A stretch of 64,000 bases of DNA from Rebecca billardiae RCC1528 (lineage: Eukaryota > Haptophyta). The stretch's first letter is position 1, and every line of letters starts with the position of its first letter. Shown in pieces: positions 7,824 through 18,458 of the stretch. A program made the position numbers and the translations under genes. The stretch is from positions 1,922,001 through 1,986,000 of the forward strand of contig OZ251222.1 of the NCBI GenBank assembly GCA_965240325.2, written 5' to 3'. The notes under the pieces are model-generated. The model did not search any database. It was not told the origin of the DNA and saw nothing but the letters and a program-made list of their open reading frames with translations.

Positions 7824-10010
7824 ATGTTACAACAAGTCGGCTCGCCAAAGAAGGCCGCGAGACAGTGGCCGCGCCTGTTCGCCCCCAACGAGGGAGGGCG
7901 GCGCACCATGAAGATGCGCGGCGGCGGATGGCGGCGCATGGGCAAGGAGGAGAAGGCCGAGAAGCCGGAGGTGGTCGACGATCGCCCGAAGGAGGAGCCG
8001 ACCTTGTCGCTCCTGTCCTCCATGGACGACCGGTGCGACGCAGTCACGTCGCTCTGCCAGCGCGTCTGGTCGACAGTCGGCGGCCGCCTGGGGCGCGAGG
8101 ACATGATCGCCCTGCTGAACGCGCTGCGCGTGCCCCACAGCGAGGTGAAGCGAGCGGTCGACCGCAAGTTCCGCGACGACCCGACCATGCGCCTGGCCTT
8201 TGACGACTTCTTCAATTTCATGAAGGACATTGTCAACGATGACACGCTGGCCGACACCAAGAAGCGCGTCCAGCTGCTGTATGACAAGAGCGACTTTGTC
8301 GCGCCCGTCACGCGGCCGTCGATGCTGCGCATGCTCTTCTACTGCATCTTCTCGCCCATCTTCTGGCCGATCTTCGCCTTCTCGCCGAACCGTCGCGCGA
8401 GCATGATGTTTGCCCTGCATCCGCCGATCGCCGTCGCGATCTGGATCGCACTGACGGTCTCGTACGTGCCGATCGCGCTCATGTACCCGTACCGCGGCGC
8501 GATGAAGGCGGATCGTGTCTCGGCGCTCGAGTGCTTCCTGCCCGCGCTCTTCATGATCTTCATGTGCATGCTCAAGGCCTCCTCGATCGGTGTCGGCTGG
8601 TTCCACTGGTCGCTGTCGTCGCTGCACAAGTGGCGCAAGCTGCGCGCGCAGGAGCGCTTCCTGCAGCGGCTGGAGCGCAACCGCATCCTGATGCAGAAGC
8701 TGCAGGTGGCGATCTATGGCGTGATCACCGACCCCCCGCGCTCCGTGTGGGCGTACGAGCTCGTCGTCTACATCGAGCAAGCGTACGCGCTGCCCAACCG
8801 GCAGACGCACGACGCGCTCGCGCGCGGCTCTGCCGGCCCCAAGCCGCTGTCCGGCGGCACCTCGTCGGGCACGCTCTGGGCGCTGGTCGGCCCGAGCTCG
8901 GGGCGTTTCCGACGGCGCGCCGAGGTGGGCCCGGACGTGCTGCTCCGCGACGAGCCGGCGACGAACAAGGACGCGTGGTACATGAAGATCGAGAACGATG
9001 AGTATTATGAGTACGACCTGCCTGACGCGCTCGACAAGGTGACGCACTCGATGGCGATCGGGCAGCACGCGCTCTTCTCGTTCCTGTGGTTCCGCGAGCG
9101 GCTGCGCCGGCCGATCGTGCCCCTCCTCGTCGTGCTCGCCGTCCTCTCCCTCGCCATCCCGTGCATGGTGCGCCAGTTCATCCACGGGATCCCGTACTAC
9201 GGAGCTCACCCGGCGTCGCGGTTCGTCGTGCTGCTCAACTCGATCTACGCGGTGCCGAGCGTGCTCGTCGTGCTGCTCACGCTGCACCACTTCCTGGACA
9301 TGCTGCAGTTCCGCAAGCTGCTGCTGCGCGGGCTCACGGCGACCGTGCGCTCCGAGCTCGCCTCCGACTGCGGCGTGCGCGTGCTGCTCAACCTGCGCGA
9401 GCCGGTCAACCTGAAGACGTGGAGCCACCTGATCAGCTACCTGCGCCGCCGCAACCTGAGCGAGGAGGTGGTGCCGTTCAACACCCTGCTGCTGCCCGCG
9501 CTGCTCCTCGACGTCGCGCTGTGCCTCATGTTCATCTGGGAGTGGATTGAGTTCCACGTGGAGGAAGACCCGGAGTACACGGTGAACGCCCTGGACATCA
9601 TCAGCGGCGTGACGGTGGTCTGGCTCTCAACCTACATCATCATGGCGATGTCCAGAGCGTGCGACATCAACATCGCCCTCGAGTCGCACGCGGAGGTCCT
9701 CGAGGGCACGCAGGTGGACATCCGCGAGGCGATCAGCGAGCTTGGTCGCCCCGGCGAGACGACCGGCTCGAGCTGGTATGGCTCCGAGGACAAGGAGCTC
9801 CGCAGCCTGCGCACGGCTGATGAGATCCTGACCGCGATCGTGCGCAAGACGCGCAACGTGGACATCAACAAGCCCTTCAAGCTCCTGGGGGTCTCGATCA
9901 CGACGAGCCGCCTCCGCGCGGTCGCCGGCATCCTTATCGGCGGCATGCTCTCCGGCCTGTGGCGGCAGGTCGACGATGTCCTCTTCATGTCGTTCGGCAT
10001 CGAGTTCTGA
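7824..10010 (+). CDS. Large polytopic membrane protein, unknown family
   Basis: This intron-free 728-residue product has about eight hydrophobic helices, near residues 167-186, 198-220, 232-255, 429-450, 467-490, 550-575, 591-612 and 697-714. The N-terminal 150 residues are soluble, charged and helical, with a region around 85-135 that could be a degenerate EF-hand pair. A cytosolic-looking loop of about 170 residues separates helices three and four. The last helix follows the Arg-rich stretch TTSRLRAVAGILIGG. The arrangement weakly recalls gustatory-receptor-like proteins of single-celled eukaryotes, but I cannot confirm this. The start is an ATG at 7824. Hairpin-rich DNA lies upstream. Confidence 0.75.
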   Translation: MLQQVGSPKKAARQWPRLFAPNEGGRRTMKMRGGGWRRMGKEEKAEKPEVVDDRPKEEPTLSLLSSMDDRCDAVTSLCQRVWSTVGGRLGREDMIALLNALRVPHSEVKRAVDRKFRDDPTMRLAFDDFFNFMKDIVNDDTLADTKKRVQLLYDKSDFVAPVTRPSMLRMLFYCIFSPIFWPIFAFSPNRRASMMFALHPPIAVAIWIALTVSYVPIALMYPYRGAMKADRVSALECFLPALFMIFMCMLKASSIGVGWFHWSLSSLHKWRKLRAQERFLQRLERNRILMQKLQVAIYGVITDPPRSVWAYELVVYIEQAYALPNRQTHDALARGSAGPKPLSGGTSSGTLWALVGPSSGRFRRRAEVGPDVLLRDEPATNKDAWYMKIENDEYYEYDLPDALDKVTHSMAIGQHALFSFLWFRERLRRPIVPLLVVLAVLSLAIPCMVRQFIHGIPYYGAHPASRFVVLLNSIYAVPSVLVVLLTLHHFLDMLQFRKLLLRGLTATVRSELASDCGVRVLLNLREPVNLKTWSHLISYLRRRNLSEEVVPFNTLLLPALLLDVALCLMFIWEWIEFHVEEDPEYTVNALDIISGVTVVWLSTYIIMAMSRACDINIALESHAEVLEGTQVDIREAISELGRPGETTGSSWYGSEDKELRSLRTADEILTAIVRKTRNVDINKPFKLLGVSITTSRLRAVAGILIGGMLSGLWRQVDDVLFMSFGIEF

Positions 10011-10300
10011 GGCAGTGACGGCTCGGTTCCGCTCAGCACTCCCAACGGGGTCGGCGGCGCCGGCAGACTAGAATCAGAGCTCTATGAGAAACAGGCGGTG
10101 TGCGCATGTGAGCTCGTCGCGCGTGCCAGTGCCGCCACTACGCACTGTATATATATATGTATATTGCATGCATCGCAGTGATGGCGCATCACATCGTCAG
10201 CGTAGCGGCGGCGTCGCCGCTCAGAGTCATGCATAGTCACTTTCAGTGCTGGCAGTCTTCAACCAACTACCAAGCAGTATATCTCGCCTACTGTATCGGA

Positions 10301-10409
10301 GAGAGCGACTCAGCGAGATCGAAGCCTGAGCGAGATCGAGCAGAGAGAGAGAGCAGAGCCAGAGCTCTCAGAGAGAGATCGAGCAGAGAGAGAGAGCAGA
10401 GCCAGAGCT

Positions 10410-10470
<61 letters not shown>

Positions 10471-10490
10471 AGAGAGACGTGTGTAGATAG
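10301..10490. repeat. GA microsatellite with duplicated lead-in
   Basis: A pure GA tract runs from about 10413 to 10468. Before it, a GA-rich segment of about 43 bases containing gatcgagcagagagagag is repeated twice. The open frames across it (for example 109 residues of Arg/Glu) are repeat artefacts. Confidence 0.9.
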
Positions 10491-10767
10491 TAGCAGTATA
10501 CACGACTACTGTCATCATCGTCATCACTGATATTACGCAACATCGTCCGATGAACATTGCATGTCAACGCGCGACTCGTCGCGATATGATCGACGACGAA
10601 CATTATGCGCTCGCTGATGATGACTGCAACGATGAGGCGGGCCGGGCGGGCAGCGCGAGATCCAGGGGCGTTCCCCACGCCGGTCATACGCCAATAAAAA
10701 CTCACGCGCGAAAACAAAGCGCGGGAAAATGAAAGCGCGCTTCGCGAGGCGCGCTGGCCTCAATGGG

Positions 10768-11668
10768 CGCTTGGCGCGCGCGCGGCGCGGCGCGCTGCGG
10801 CCGTCGAGTTGCCGTGCGAAGGCGGCGCGTTGCGTGCGTGGCATCGGAACGCTACCGTGTTCCGCACTGCGCCCCGCAGCTCGCTCCTCGTCGACTTCGC
10901 CGCGCCTACGATCAGCGCGCATGCGAGCGTCGCCTCGGAATGAGCAGCCCGCGCCGGCCTCAGCCGTGAGCGCCCGCCTGGCGCGCGATGCGATCAACTC
11001 GGGGCACGAGCTGCGGCTGGGCGAGGAAGCATGTGCCTGCGCGCAAGCCTCGCCGCCTTGAGACACCGATCGTGCGCGTTGATGCAGCTTCAGACGGCTG
11101 TCGACGAATGCCGATCAGCCTGCACGAGCCTTGCATGCAGTGGAGATTAAACAACAGACCGCGAGCGCCCTGAAGTGATGAATAGGAGTCTTCGGGTTGC
11201 GTGTGCGCGCAGCGGCTTGTGTACATCTGTATGCATCGCCTGCGCGCGTGGCTGCTGTCATGCCATGCTTGAGTAGTTGCTCTGATGAGGAGTCCTTTCA
11301 AGGGCACCGCGACATTCGCAAGGGCAAGTAGAATAGTTGCGTGCAAGGTGCATGCCCTGCTCACGATCGGTGTCTCAAGGCGGCGAGGCTTGTGCGCAGG
11401 CACATGCTTCCTCGTCCAGCCGCAGCTCGTGCTCCGAGTTGATCGCATCGCGCGCCAGGCGGGCGCTCACGGCTGAGGCCGGCGCGGGCTGCTCATTCCG
11501 AGGCGACGCTCGCATGCGCGCTGATCGTAGGCGCGGCGAAGTCGACGAGGAGCGAGCTGCGGGGCGCAGTGCGGAACACGGTAGCGTTCCGATGCCACGC
11601 ACGCAACGCGCCACCTTCGCACGGCAACTCGACGGCCGCAGCGCGCCGCGCCGCGCGCGCGCCAAGCG
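10768..11668. repeat. Near-perfect inverted repeat, 307-base arms
   Basis: The left arm is 10768-11074 and the right arm 11362-11668, separated by 287 bases. I count about four mismatches between the left arm and the reverse complement of the right. Open frames of 60-170 residues occur in both arms in mirrored form and are explained by the repeat. No clear target-site duplication flanks the arms. It could be a foldback-type mobile element, a MITE with long arms, or a source of hairpin RNA. It sits between the membrane protein gene and the 3' end of the giant EF-hand gene. Confidence 0.9.
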
Positions 11669-11726
11669 ATGGTGCGCCGCAGTCCGGGTTGGCGGCCGCC
11701 ACTGGCGCAGCGCCAGTCCGGGAGCC

Positions 11727-11750
11727 ATGCCCCCCCAGGGGGGGGCATGC
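11727..11750. repeat. Short GC hairpin
   Basis: The sequence catg, seven C, one A, eight G, catg can fold into a very stable stem. A second palindrome (actggcgcagcgccagt) is just upstream at about 11701. Both lie between the large inverted repeat and the stop codon of the giant EF-hand gene. Confidence 0.6.
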
Positions 11751-11838
11751 CGTTCGGGAGCGTGTGGCAGGATCCCGGGAACGCCCTTGCTTGCAGAGCA
11801 GAGGCACGCGTACCGCCCATCATGCTCGCTCAGCAGCC

Positions 11839-12604
11839 TCAGGTGATGCGGATGGCGTGCGCCGTGCACGCCTGCACCCACAGGTCCTCGTCGAGCGCGT
11901 CATCCTCGGCCGCGTGCGCCGTCATCTCACGGAACACGGTGAAGAGCTCGTGGCGCGTCGCGCCGGGCGCGGCCGAGGCCATGGCGCTCTCAAACTCGTT
12001 GTAGGCGATCACGCCGTCGCCGTCGATGTCGACCGTCCTGAAGAGCTGGCGCAGCCGCTCGTCCTGCGACTCGCGCCGCGGGCTGACGGTGCCGGGCCCG
12101 AGCGCCGCCGCCAGCTGCGGCACCGCCCAGCGCGCAGCGACATCGAGCACATAGTCGAGGGCGACGAGGGTCGGGCCGTCGATGCTCTCGAGCCGCGGCG
12201 GCGCGGCGGCGAGCTCCTCGCGCCAGCCGGCGTCGGCGCCCTCGGGCGCGCCCTCGAGCGCGTGGGCCAGCACGCGCTCGGCCGCCTCGCCGGTGAGCGC
12301 GCATGACTCGGACGAGAGCTCGCCCCGCACGCCGCTGGCCGCGAGTGCGCCGTGCTCGGCCTGGGGCCTCGCCTCTGCCGCGGCGGCGGTGATCGCGCGC
12401 GCGACGGCGAGCGCGCGCGCAGGCTCGCACAGCGGCTCCGGCGCATTCGGCATGTCCTCCTCGTCCTCCTCGCCGAACGCCACGTGGCTGCGCCGCCGCC
12501 GTGAGTTCGGTGTGCTGTTGAGCAGCGCAGCGACGCGAGTGAAGACACTCGTCGCCTGCACGGCGCCACGCAGCTGCGAGCGCCGTCTGAACGTGCCGGC
12601 AGTA

Positions 12605-12660
<56 letters not shown>

Positions 12661-15600
12661 CACGGCGCGGCGGCCCAGCTTGCCACCGCCCTCGGGCCCG
12701 AGGTCGACCATTGCGGTCGAGTTGGCACGGCGGAGCATGCTCGGTGGCTTGGGCGAGGGCGGCCTGGGCTGCGTCGAATCGCCCGGCACTTCGAGAACCG
12801 CGGAGGCGGAGGCGCGGCCCACGCGCCGGCCGACCGCGCGCGACCGGACCGGAGAGGCCGTGCCCGCGTCGCCTCGCTCGCCCACCAGCTGGCCGAAGAG
12901 CACAAACCGCTTGCTCTGCGCGCCGGCCATGGCAGCGCCCGCGGCAAGCAGCGACGCCCGCAGCCGAGCAAGCCACTCTCTCGCCTCGGAGCGCACGCCT
13001 GGAGCGCGCGGCGCGCGGCGACGGCGGGAGTGAGCGGTGTGGGCGCGGCAGCACGCGCCCGGCGCTGTCCGCAGCCCCGCCCACCCGCGCGCGTGCGGGA
13101 GAGAGGGAGAGGGCGCGAGAGCGGCGGTGCGGAGGGCTGCGTGGGTGGCGCTCCCGCCCTCGCCGCGGCGCGCACCGTGCCGGAGCAAGAAGAAATCGAG
13201 AACGAACTCAGAAAGCGGGCGCGGCGGCGGCGCGGCGGCGGCCGCGCCGCCCCGGGCTCCGCCCGATCCGCCGGGGCCGAGCACGTCCGCGCCCTCGTCC
13301 GCGTACGCCAAGTAGATGTCGATGAGCAGGGCGCTCCTGCCAGCGGTGCCAAGCGCCGGCCGGGCGGGCGCGCGCGCGGGCGTCAGCGGGCGCGAGCGGT
13401 CGCGCCGCGGGGCGCGTGAGCGTGGCGCGGGAGGGATCGGGCGCGGCGCGAATCGGGGCGAGCGCGCGGCGCGGCGCGGCGCGCACAGCTGCGAGGGGAG
13501 AAGAGGCGAGGGCGGCGGCTCGGCTGCGTGCGCCAGCAGCGAGCTCTGCCACGCCAGCGGCGCGCCAGGCGGGCCGCGCGGCTGCCGCTGCCGCTGCGCA
13601 AACGAGGCGGAGGCCGCGGAGGCGGACGGAGTGACCAGCAGCCCACTCATGGTGAGCGTCGAGCTCGCCGCCAGAGGCGCAGAGACGGAGCTGCGCCGGC
13701 GGGAGCAGCGCGCGCTGCCCGAAGGCGCGTGGCCCTCCGCGGCCGGGCCCGCCCCGTGCGACGCGGGCGAGGAGCGCATGCGCCGCGCAAAGCTCGCGCC
13801 TTGCTGCTGCGCCGCGCCGCCGCCCGCCGCTGCGACGGACGTGTCCCCGGAGCTGCGGCGGGCGGCGGGCGAGTGCGCGTTGCCCGGCGTTGAGAGCGAC
13901 TGGCGCGCGCCCGACGGCCTGCGCACGCGCATCGACTGCGCCGAGCCCGGCAGCGGGAGCCCGCCGCCGCGCGGCTCGCCCGACGGCCGACGGGACTGCG
14001 AGGACCCCGGAACGGGGATCCGGTCCGACGCGGCGGCGGGGCGCTCGGCTGAGGGGCGGCGGCCGCGCGCCGAGCCCGGCGCGCCTGGCTGCGGCAGCTG
14101 CTGCCCCCTCGAGCCCCGACGGCTGGAGGGCGGCGTGAGCACGATCGTCGAGCCCGCGGCCGAGCCGCCGCCGTCGTCGTCGCCCGCGCCGCCCGCGGAC
14201 GGCGCGGCGGAGGGGTGCGAGTCTCGGCGGCCCGCCGCGCCGCAGCACGCCTGGACGCCCACGGAGGTGCGTTCATAGTACTGCTCGGTGAAGTGGCGCG
14301 CGGCGGCGCCGACGCGCGCGGAGTGCGTGACGGCGCGCGTGGTGGTGCGGCTGGTGTCCGCCACCTCGCCCAGCAGCGCGCCCATCTGCGCCACGCCCGC
14401 GTCCAGCCGCGCGCCCAGCTCGAGGACCGCGCGCGCGCCTTGCTCCTCCGAGCTCTCACGCGGTCGACTCCCGCGCCGCGCCTCGACCGGCTCCTTGCCG
14501 GGCGGCGGCGCAGCGCCGCTCGGCGCGGCGCCGCGGCGCGCCCCCCCTGAGAGCGCGGCGAGCGCCGCGTCCGCTCGCTCGCCCTCCGCCTTCGCCTTCG
14601 CGCGCCGCTCGGCCGCGAGGACGAGCGAGCCGCGGAAGCGCTCCATCGCCACCAGCCGATCTTGCGCGCGCTCGAGCAGCCTGTCCCGCTCGATCGCTCG
14701 CGTCACGGCGGCCTCGCCCTCTGACTCCGCCTCGCCCTGCTCGCGCCACCACTCCTCGTCCAGCGCCGTCGCCTCCTCGTACTCGCGCAGCGCGCGGCGC
14801 AGCGTCGCCGCGCTCTCGAGCGCGCGCCGGCTCAGCGCGCCGGGCTGCGAGCCGATGGCGGCGAGGGCGTCCGCGCCGAGCTGCGGAGCGCTCCACCAGT
14901 CAAGGGTGGCTTGGGACGCGCCGCACGCGCCGGCGCTCAGCGCGTTCTCCAGCTCGGAGTAGCAGCCCGCCGACATGGCGGACACCCAGCGCATCTGCGC
15001 CAGGGCCGGCGGCGGTGGCGAGTGCGCGCGCGTCGCCGCGGCCGCGGCCAGGCCCGCTGCTGCCGCCTGCTGCGTCGGCGGCCCCGACGGCGCGGGCTCG
15101 CCGCCACCTCCCGCGTCGACCAGGGCGGCGGGCCGCGGGCGGAGCGTCGGCCCTACGAGCTCGCGCGCAGACGCCGCCGCCTCCGCCCCGTGCGCTGCCG
15201 GCGCCTCGCGCAGCGTGCGGCCGCCCACGCGCATGCTCGCCGGCGCCGCGGGCGTCTCAGCCGGCGGCGCCGCTCCCGGCTGCGGCGGCTGCACGGGCGC
15301 CGGGCTGCGCGCGGCTTCGAGCGCGCGCATCGCTCGCGCCAGGGCCTCTGTCGCGGCGTGCTGCGCGGCGAGCGCGCACGCCTCGCCCTCGCGCGCCGAC
15401 TGCAGCTGGAATCGGAGCAGCTCAGCCTCCGCCCGCGCGCGCGCTGCCTCGGACGCCATCGCGACCGCCGTGCGTGGCGTGCTCGCGCGCCCGGCCGCGG
15501 CGTGCTGGGCGCGCGTGTCGGCGCCGCGCTCGGCCGGCGCGCACACGGCCGCAGCGTGCGCGTCCACCGCGGCGCGCAGAAGCATGCGCTCCGCGTGCGC

Positions 15601-16953
15601 GCCCGCCGCCGCCCCCTCCGCGCGCGCGAGCAGCCGCTCGTACGCGGCCAGCATCTGCTGCACGCACGCCCAGAGCAGCGCACCGGCGCGCGGCCCGGCG
15701 GCGCGCGCGATCTCGTGAACCGCCAGCGCGTGCACGGCGACACAGGCAAGGTCGTCGGGCGCGCGACGCGGCGTGGGGGCAGAGCCGCGCGCGCGCGGCC
15801 CGCGCGCGCGCGTCCGCCCCTCCGCGCCGCCACTGTGGGCTCCGCCCGCGCGCGGCCCGCTCGGACCGTCCGAGCCGACGGCCGCGGCGATGCTGAGCGC
15901 GTCCGGGCCGGCGGCCGCTGCGATGCTCAGACCATCCGGACCGGCGGCCGCGGCGGCGCTGAGCGCGTCCGTGCCAGCGGCCGCTGCGATGCTGAGCGCC
16001 GCGCTCAGCCACGCCCGCAGAGCCGGGGCGTCGAGCTGGCCGCGCGGCTCCGCCGGGGGGAAGCCGCGCGGGAAGGCGCGCGCGGCGGCGCGCGCGCTGG
16101 GCTCGGCTGCCGCGCCCTGCGCCTCCTCCGGCGCGCGGAGGGCCGGCGGGATCAGAGACGGCGGCACCGGGAGCCGTGCCTCGGCCGCGGCCGTTTGCGC
16201 ACCGGCCTCCGCGCGCGCTGCCGCCTCCGCCCAGGTGGGGGCGCGGTGCGCGGCCGGGGGCTCGGCGCGGCCGGCGGCGGCGGCGAGCATCGCGCGCGGC
16301 GGGGAAGCCCCAGTGCACGCCGCGCCGCCCGCTGCCACCCGCGGCGTGCGGCTGCCGGCCGCGCGCGCTGCCTCGACGCGCGCGCCGGTCTGCGCGGCGG
16401 CCTGAGCAGCCGCCACGCACTGCTGCGTGCGCTCGCGCCGCGCGGGCCCGTCGCCCAGCTCCATGGCGGCCTGGGTGAACGAGCTCGCGCGCGCGGGCGC
16501 AACTGCCCTGCTGTCCGCCGACTCGCCGGCCACGGTCGGCCTGGCGCTCGTGAGCCTGCCTCGCGCCGTCTGCGGCCGCGCCGCGCGCTCCGATGCGTCC
16601 TCGCCGGGCGCGACGGGCTGTGACCAGCGTGTGCGCGCCGTGAGAGGGCGTTCCGTATGCCCAGTGTCCGACCGAATCCGCGAGATGGCCAGGATCACCG
16701 GCTCCGCCTCCCTTCGGGCAGGCGGGTGCGCGCGTGGCGTGTGCGCGCCGGCGCCGCGAGGTGTAGTGGGCCTCGCGCCTCGTCCGGCGGAGGCCGCGCG
16801 TCGCGCCTCGCCCGCGGGTGGTTTCGCGCCCGTCAGGCTTGGCCCCACGAGCACGCGCTCGACAGGCAACTCTTTGCCGCCCACCCGCGCCAGCTCGCGC
16901 CTCAGGTGCGCCTCGACGCTGTGCCCCCGCATGACGCCGCAGCCAGGCGCCAT
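11839..16953 (-). CDS. Giant low-complexity protein with C-terminal EF hand
   Basis: The uninterrupted frame encodes 1704 residues from an ATG at 16953. Most is Ala/Arg/Pro/Ser-rich and probably disordered. Recognisable parts are an Ala-rich tandem repeat around nt 15890-16000, a charged helical segment near nt 14560-14860 that could form a coiled coil, a stretch with repeated RRPS/RRSS sites near nt 13850-14080, about 18 consecutive Asp encoded by a GAC repeat (nt 12605-12658), and a canonical EF-hand loop, DIDGDGVIAYNEF, near residue 1640. A 177-base stretch, 12999-13175, starts GTGCGC and ends AG on this strand and reads like non-coding DNA. It may be a frame-preserving intron, giving 1645 residues. 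I do not recognise the family; calcium binding at the C-terminus is the only firm prediction. Confidence 0.68.
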
Positions 16954-17162
16954 GGGGTGCTGGAAGTAGAGGTCGTTACAGTATTTCTCGTTACAATAGT
17001 ATGGGGGTACTACCGTATTGTGCAGTCAACCGGCCAGTGCCAGCCCACCCGGCACGGCCCCCACGCCTTGTGTCGTTACGGGATCTTGCCCGTCGAGCAA
17101 ACTGGAAGGCTGCCGTCGCTGAGTCGCTCGGCGGCCTCCCCGGCGAGCCCGCGCCGGGCGAC

Positions 17163-18458
17163 ATGGCGTCGAAAGGGGGTTTGGAGGAGCTCCCCGCGCA
17201 CTTTCGCTTCCGCAACATGCACGCGGCTCTCGAGCTCGCCAACCCCAACGAGCGCGCGCCGATGATCCGCGCGCTGCACGAGCGCGGCCGCTTCACGTCC
17301 GCCCAGCAGCGCTCGACCTCGACGCAGCGCGCAGCCGCCATCGCCGCGCTCGAGGGTGAGCGAAAGAAGGCGGCAGCGCTCGAGGCGAAGATCGCGCGCG
17401 CAAAGGAGGCGGTGCGCGAGAAGCGAGCGCGAGACCCCAACTACAGGCCGCGCGTCCCGCCCGTCGCGACGGCCGCCATCAACCCGATGCTGCCGCCCGA
17501 AGAGACGATCGACCCAAAGGCGGCCGCGGCCGCGCTGCGCCGCGTGGGCGGCGGGCCGGCGGACCGGGTGGCGCCCGAGGTGACGTGGTACCGCGGGCGG
17601 GTGGCCGAAAAGCGCATCGTCCTCGAGCGCGCCTTCCAGGTCCTCGACCCCGCCCGCTCCGGATTCGTCGAGCCCGCCGAGCTGCGGCACGCCCTTGCCC
17701 TCTACGACGTTCACCTGCCGAGCGACACGATGTTCGCCAACCTCATCGCCGGGATCGGGCGCGACGCGCAGGGGCGGGTGAGCTGGACGCACTTCCTGCG
17801 CGCGATGTGCGCCGCGCTCGACCCGAAGGAGGTCGTCGACGCCGAGGTGCAGGTCAAGGCGGGCCAGCTTCGCGAGCGACTCGCCGACGCGGACCGTAGC
17901 GGCCGCGGCACGCTTGGCACACAGCAGATGATTGCGGCGCTGCGCGCGGACAACTCGGCGACGGCGGGCGGGCTGATGATGTACCTCGACAAGGAGGAGG
18001 CGAAGCGCGTGGTCGAGACCGCGCGGATGCGCGGCGCGCGCGCCGCCGCCGCCGCCGACGGCGCGATCTCCTCCGACCAGATCGACTACGGCGCCTTTGC
18101 CGACAGCGTGTCGGCCGGCCGCTCGCTGCCTTGGTTCCTGCTGCCAAAGACGCATCGCTCGGTGACCGACCTGCTGATGCGCGAGGAGGTGTCCGGGGAG
18201 GCGTTCGGCGACGCGAAGAGCCACGACGAGCTGCACCGCGCCGCCACCTTCGTCATGCCCGACGGCAACGTCATCGAGCGCAAGGGCCGCGTGCCGCCCG
18301 AGGTGGCGCACGTGCAGGCAGACCATTGGCCGATCCAGCACGCCTACCCTCCCGGCACGCCGCAGCGGCGCTCGGGCACATGGCGCGCGCGCGTGACGTC
18401 GGAGCCGAAGCCGTGGTCGCGCCACGCGCGAGAGCCGGTGGGCTCTCGCGCCCCGTGA
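17163..18458 (+). CDS. EF-hand-like protein, possibly cytoskeletal or flagellar
   Basis: With the start at the ATG at 17163 (gacATGG) the product has 431 residues. An in-frame ATG at 17001 would add 54 residues but leave only 47 bases to the divergent gene, so I prefer the later one. The region VLERAFQVLDPARSGFVEPAELRHAL and the following RLADADRSGRGTLGTQQM have EF-hand spacing but incomplete calcium ligands. Before them is a basic helical region (residues about 55-100). The tail contains proline-rich motifs of the kind seen in axonemal EF-hand proteins. A flagellar role is inference. It is divergent from the giant EF-hand gene. Confidence 0.75.
   Translation: MASKGGLEELPAHFRFRNMHAALELANPNERAPMIRALHERGRFTSAQQRSTSTQRAAAIAALEGERKKAAALEAKIARAKEAVREKRARDPNYRPRVPPVATAAINPMLPPEETIDPKAAAAALRRVGGGPADRVAPEVTWYRGRVAEKRIVLERAFQVLDPARSGFVEPAELRHALALYDVHLPSDTMFANLIAGIGRDAQGRVSWTHFLRAMCAALDPKEVVDAEVQVKAGQLRERLADADRSGRGTLGTQQMIAALRADNSATAGGLMMYLDKEEAKRVVETARMRGARAAAAADGAISSDQIDYGAFADSVSAGRSLPWFLLPKTHRSVTDLLMREEVSGEAFGDAKSHDELHRAATFVMPDGNVIERKGRVPPEVAHVQADHWPIQHAYPPGTPQRRSGTWRARVTSEPKPWSRHAREPVGSRAP

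Noticed and set aside
10533-11846. Several 100-180-residue frames with mirrored sequences
   Set aside because: They arise from the two arms of the inverted repeat; the same peptide appears from both arms, and no start or domain supports it.
14911-16623. 570-residue plus-strand open frame
   Set aside because: It is a shadow of the giant EF-hand gene with extreme Arg content.
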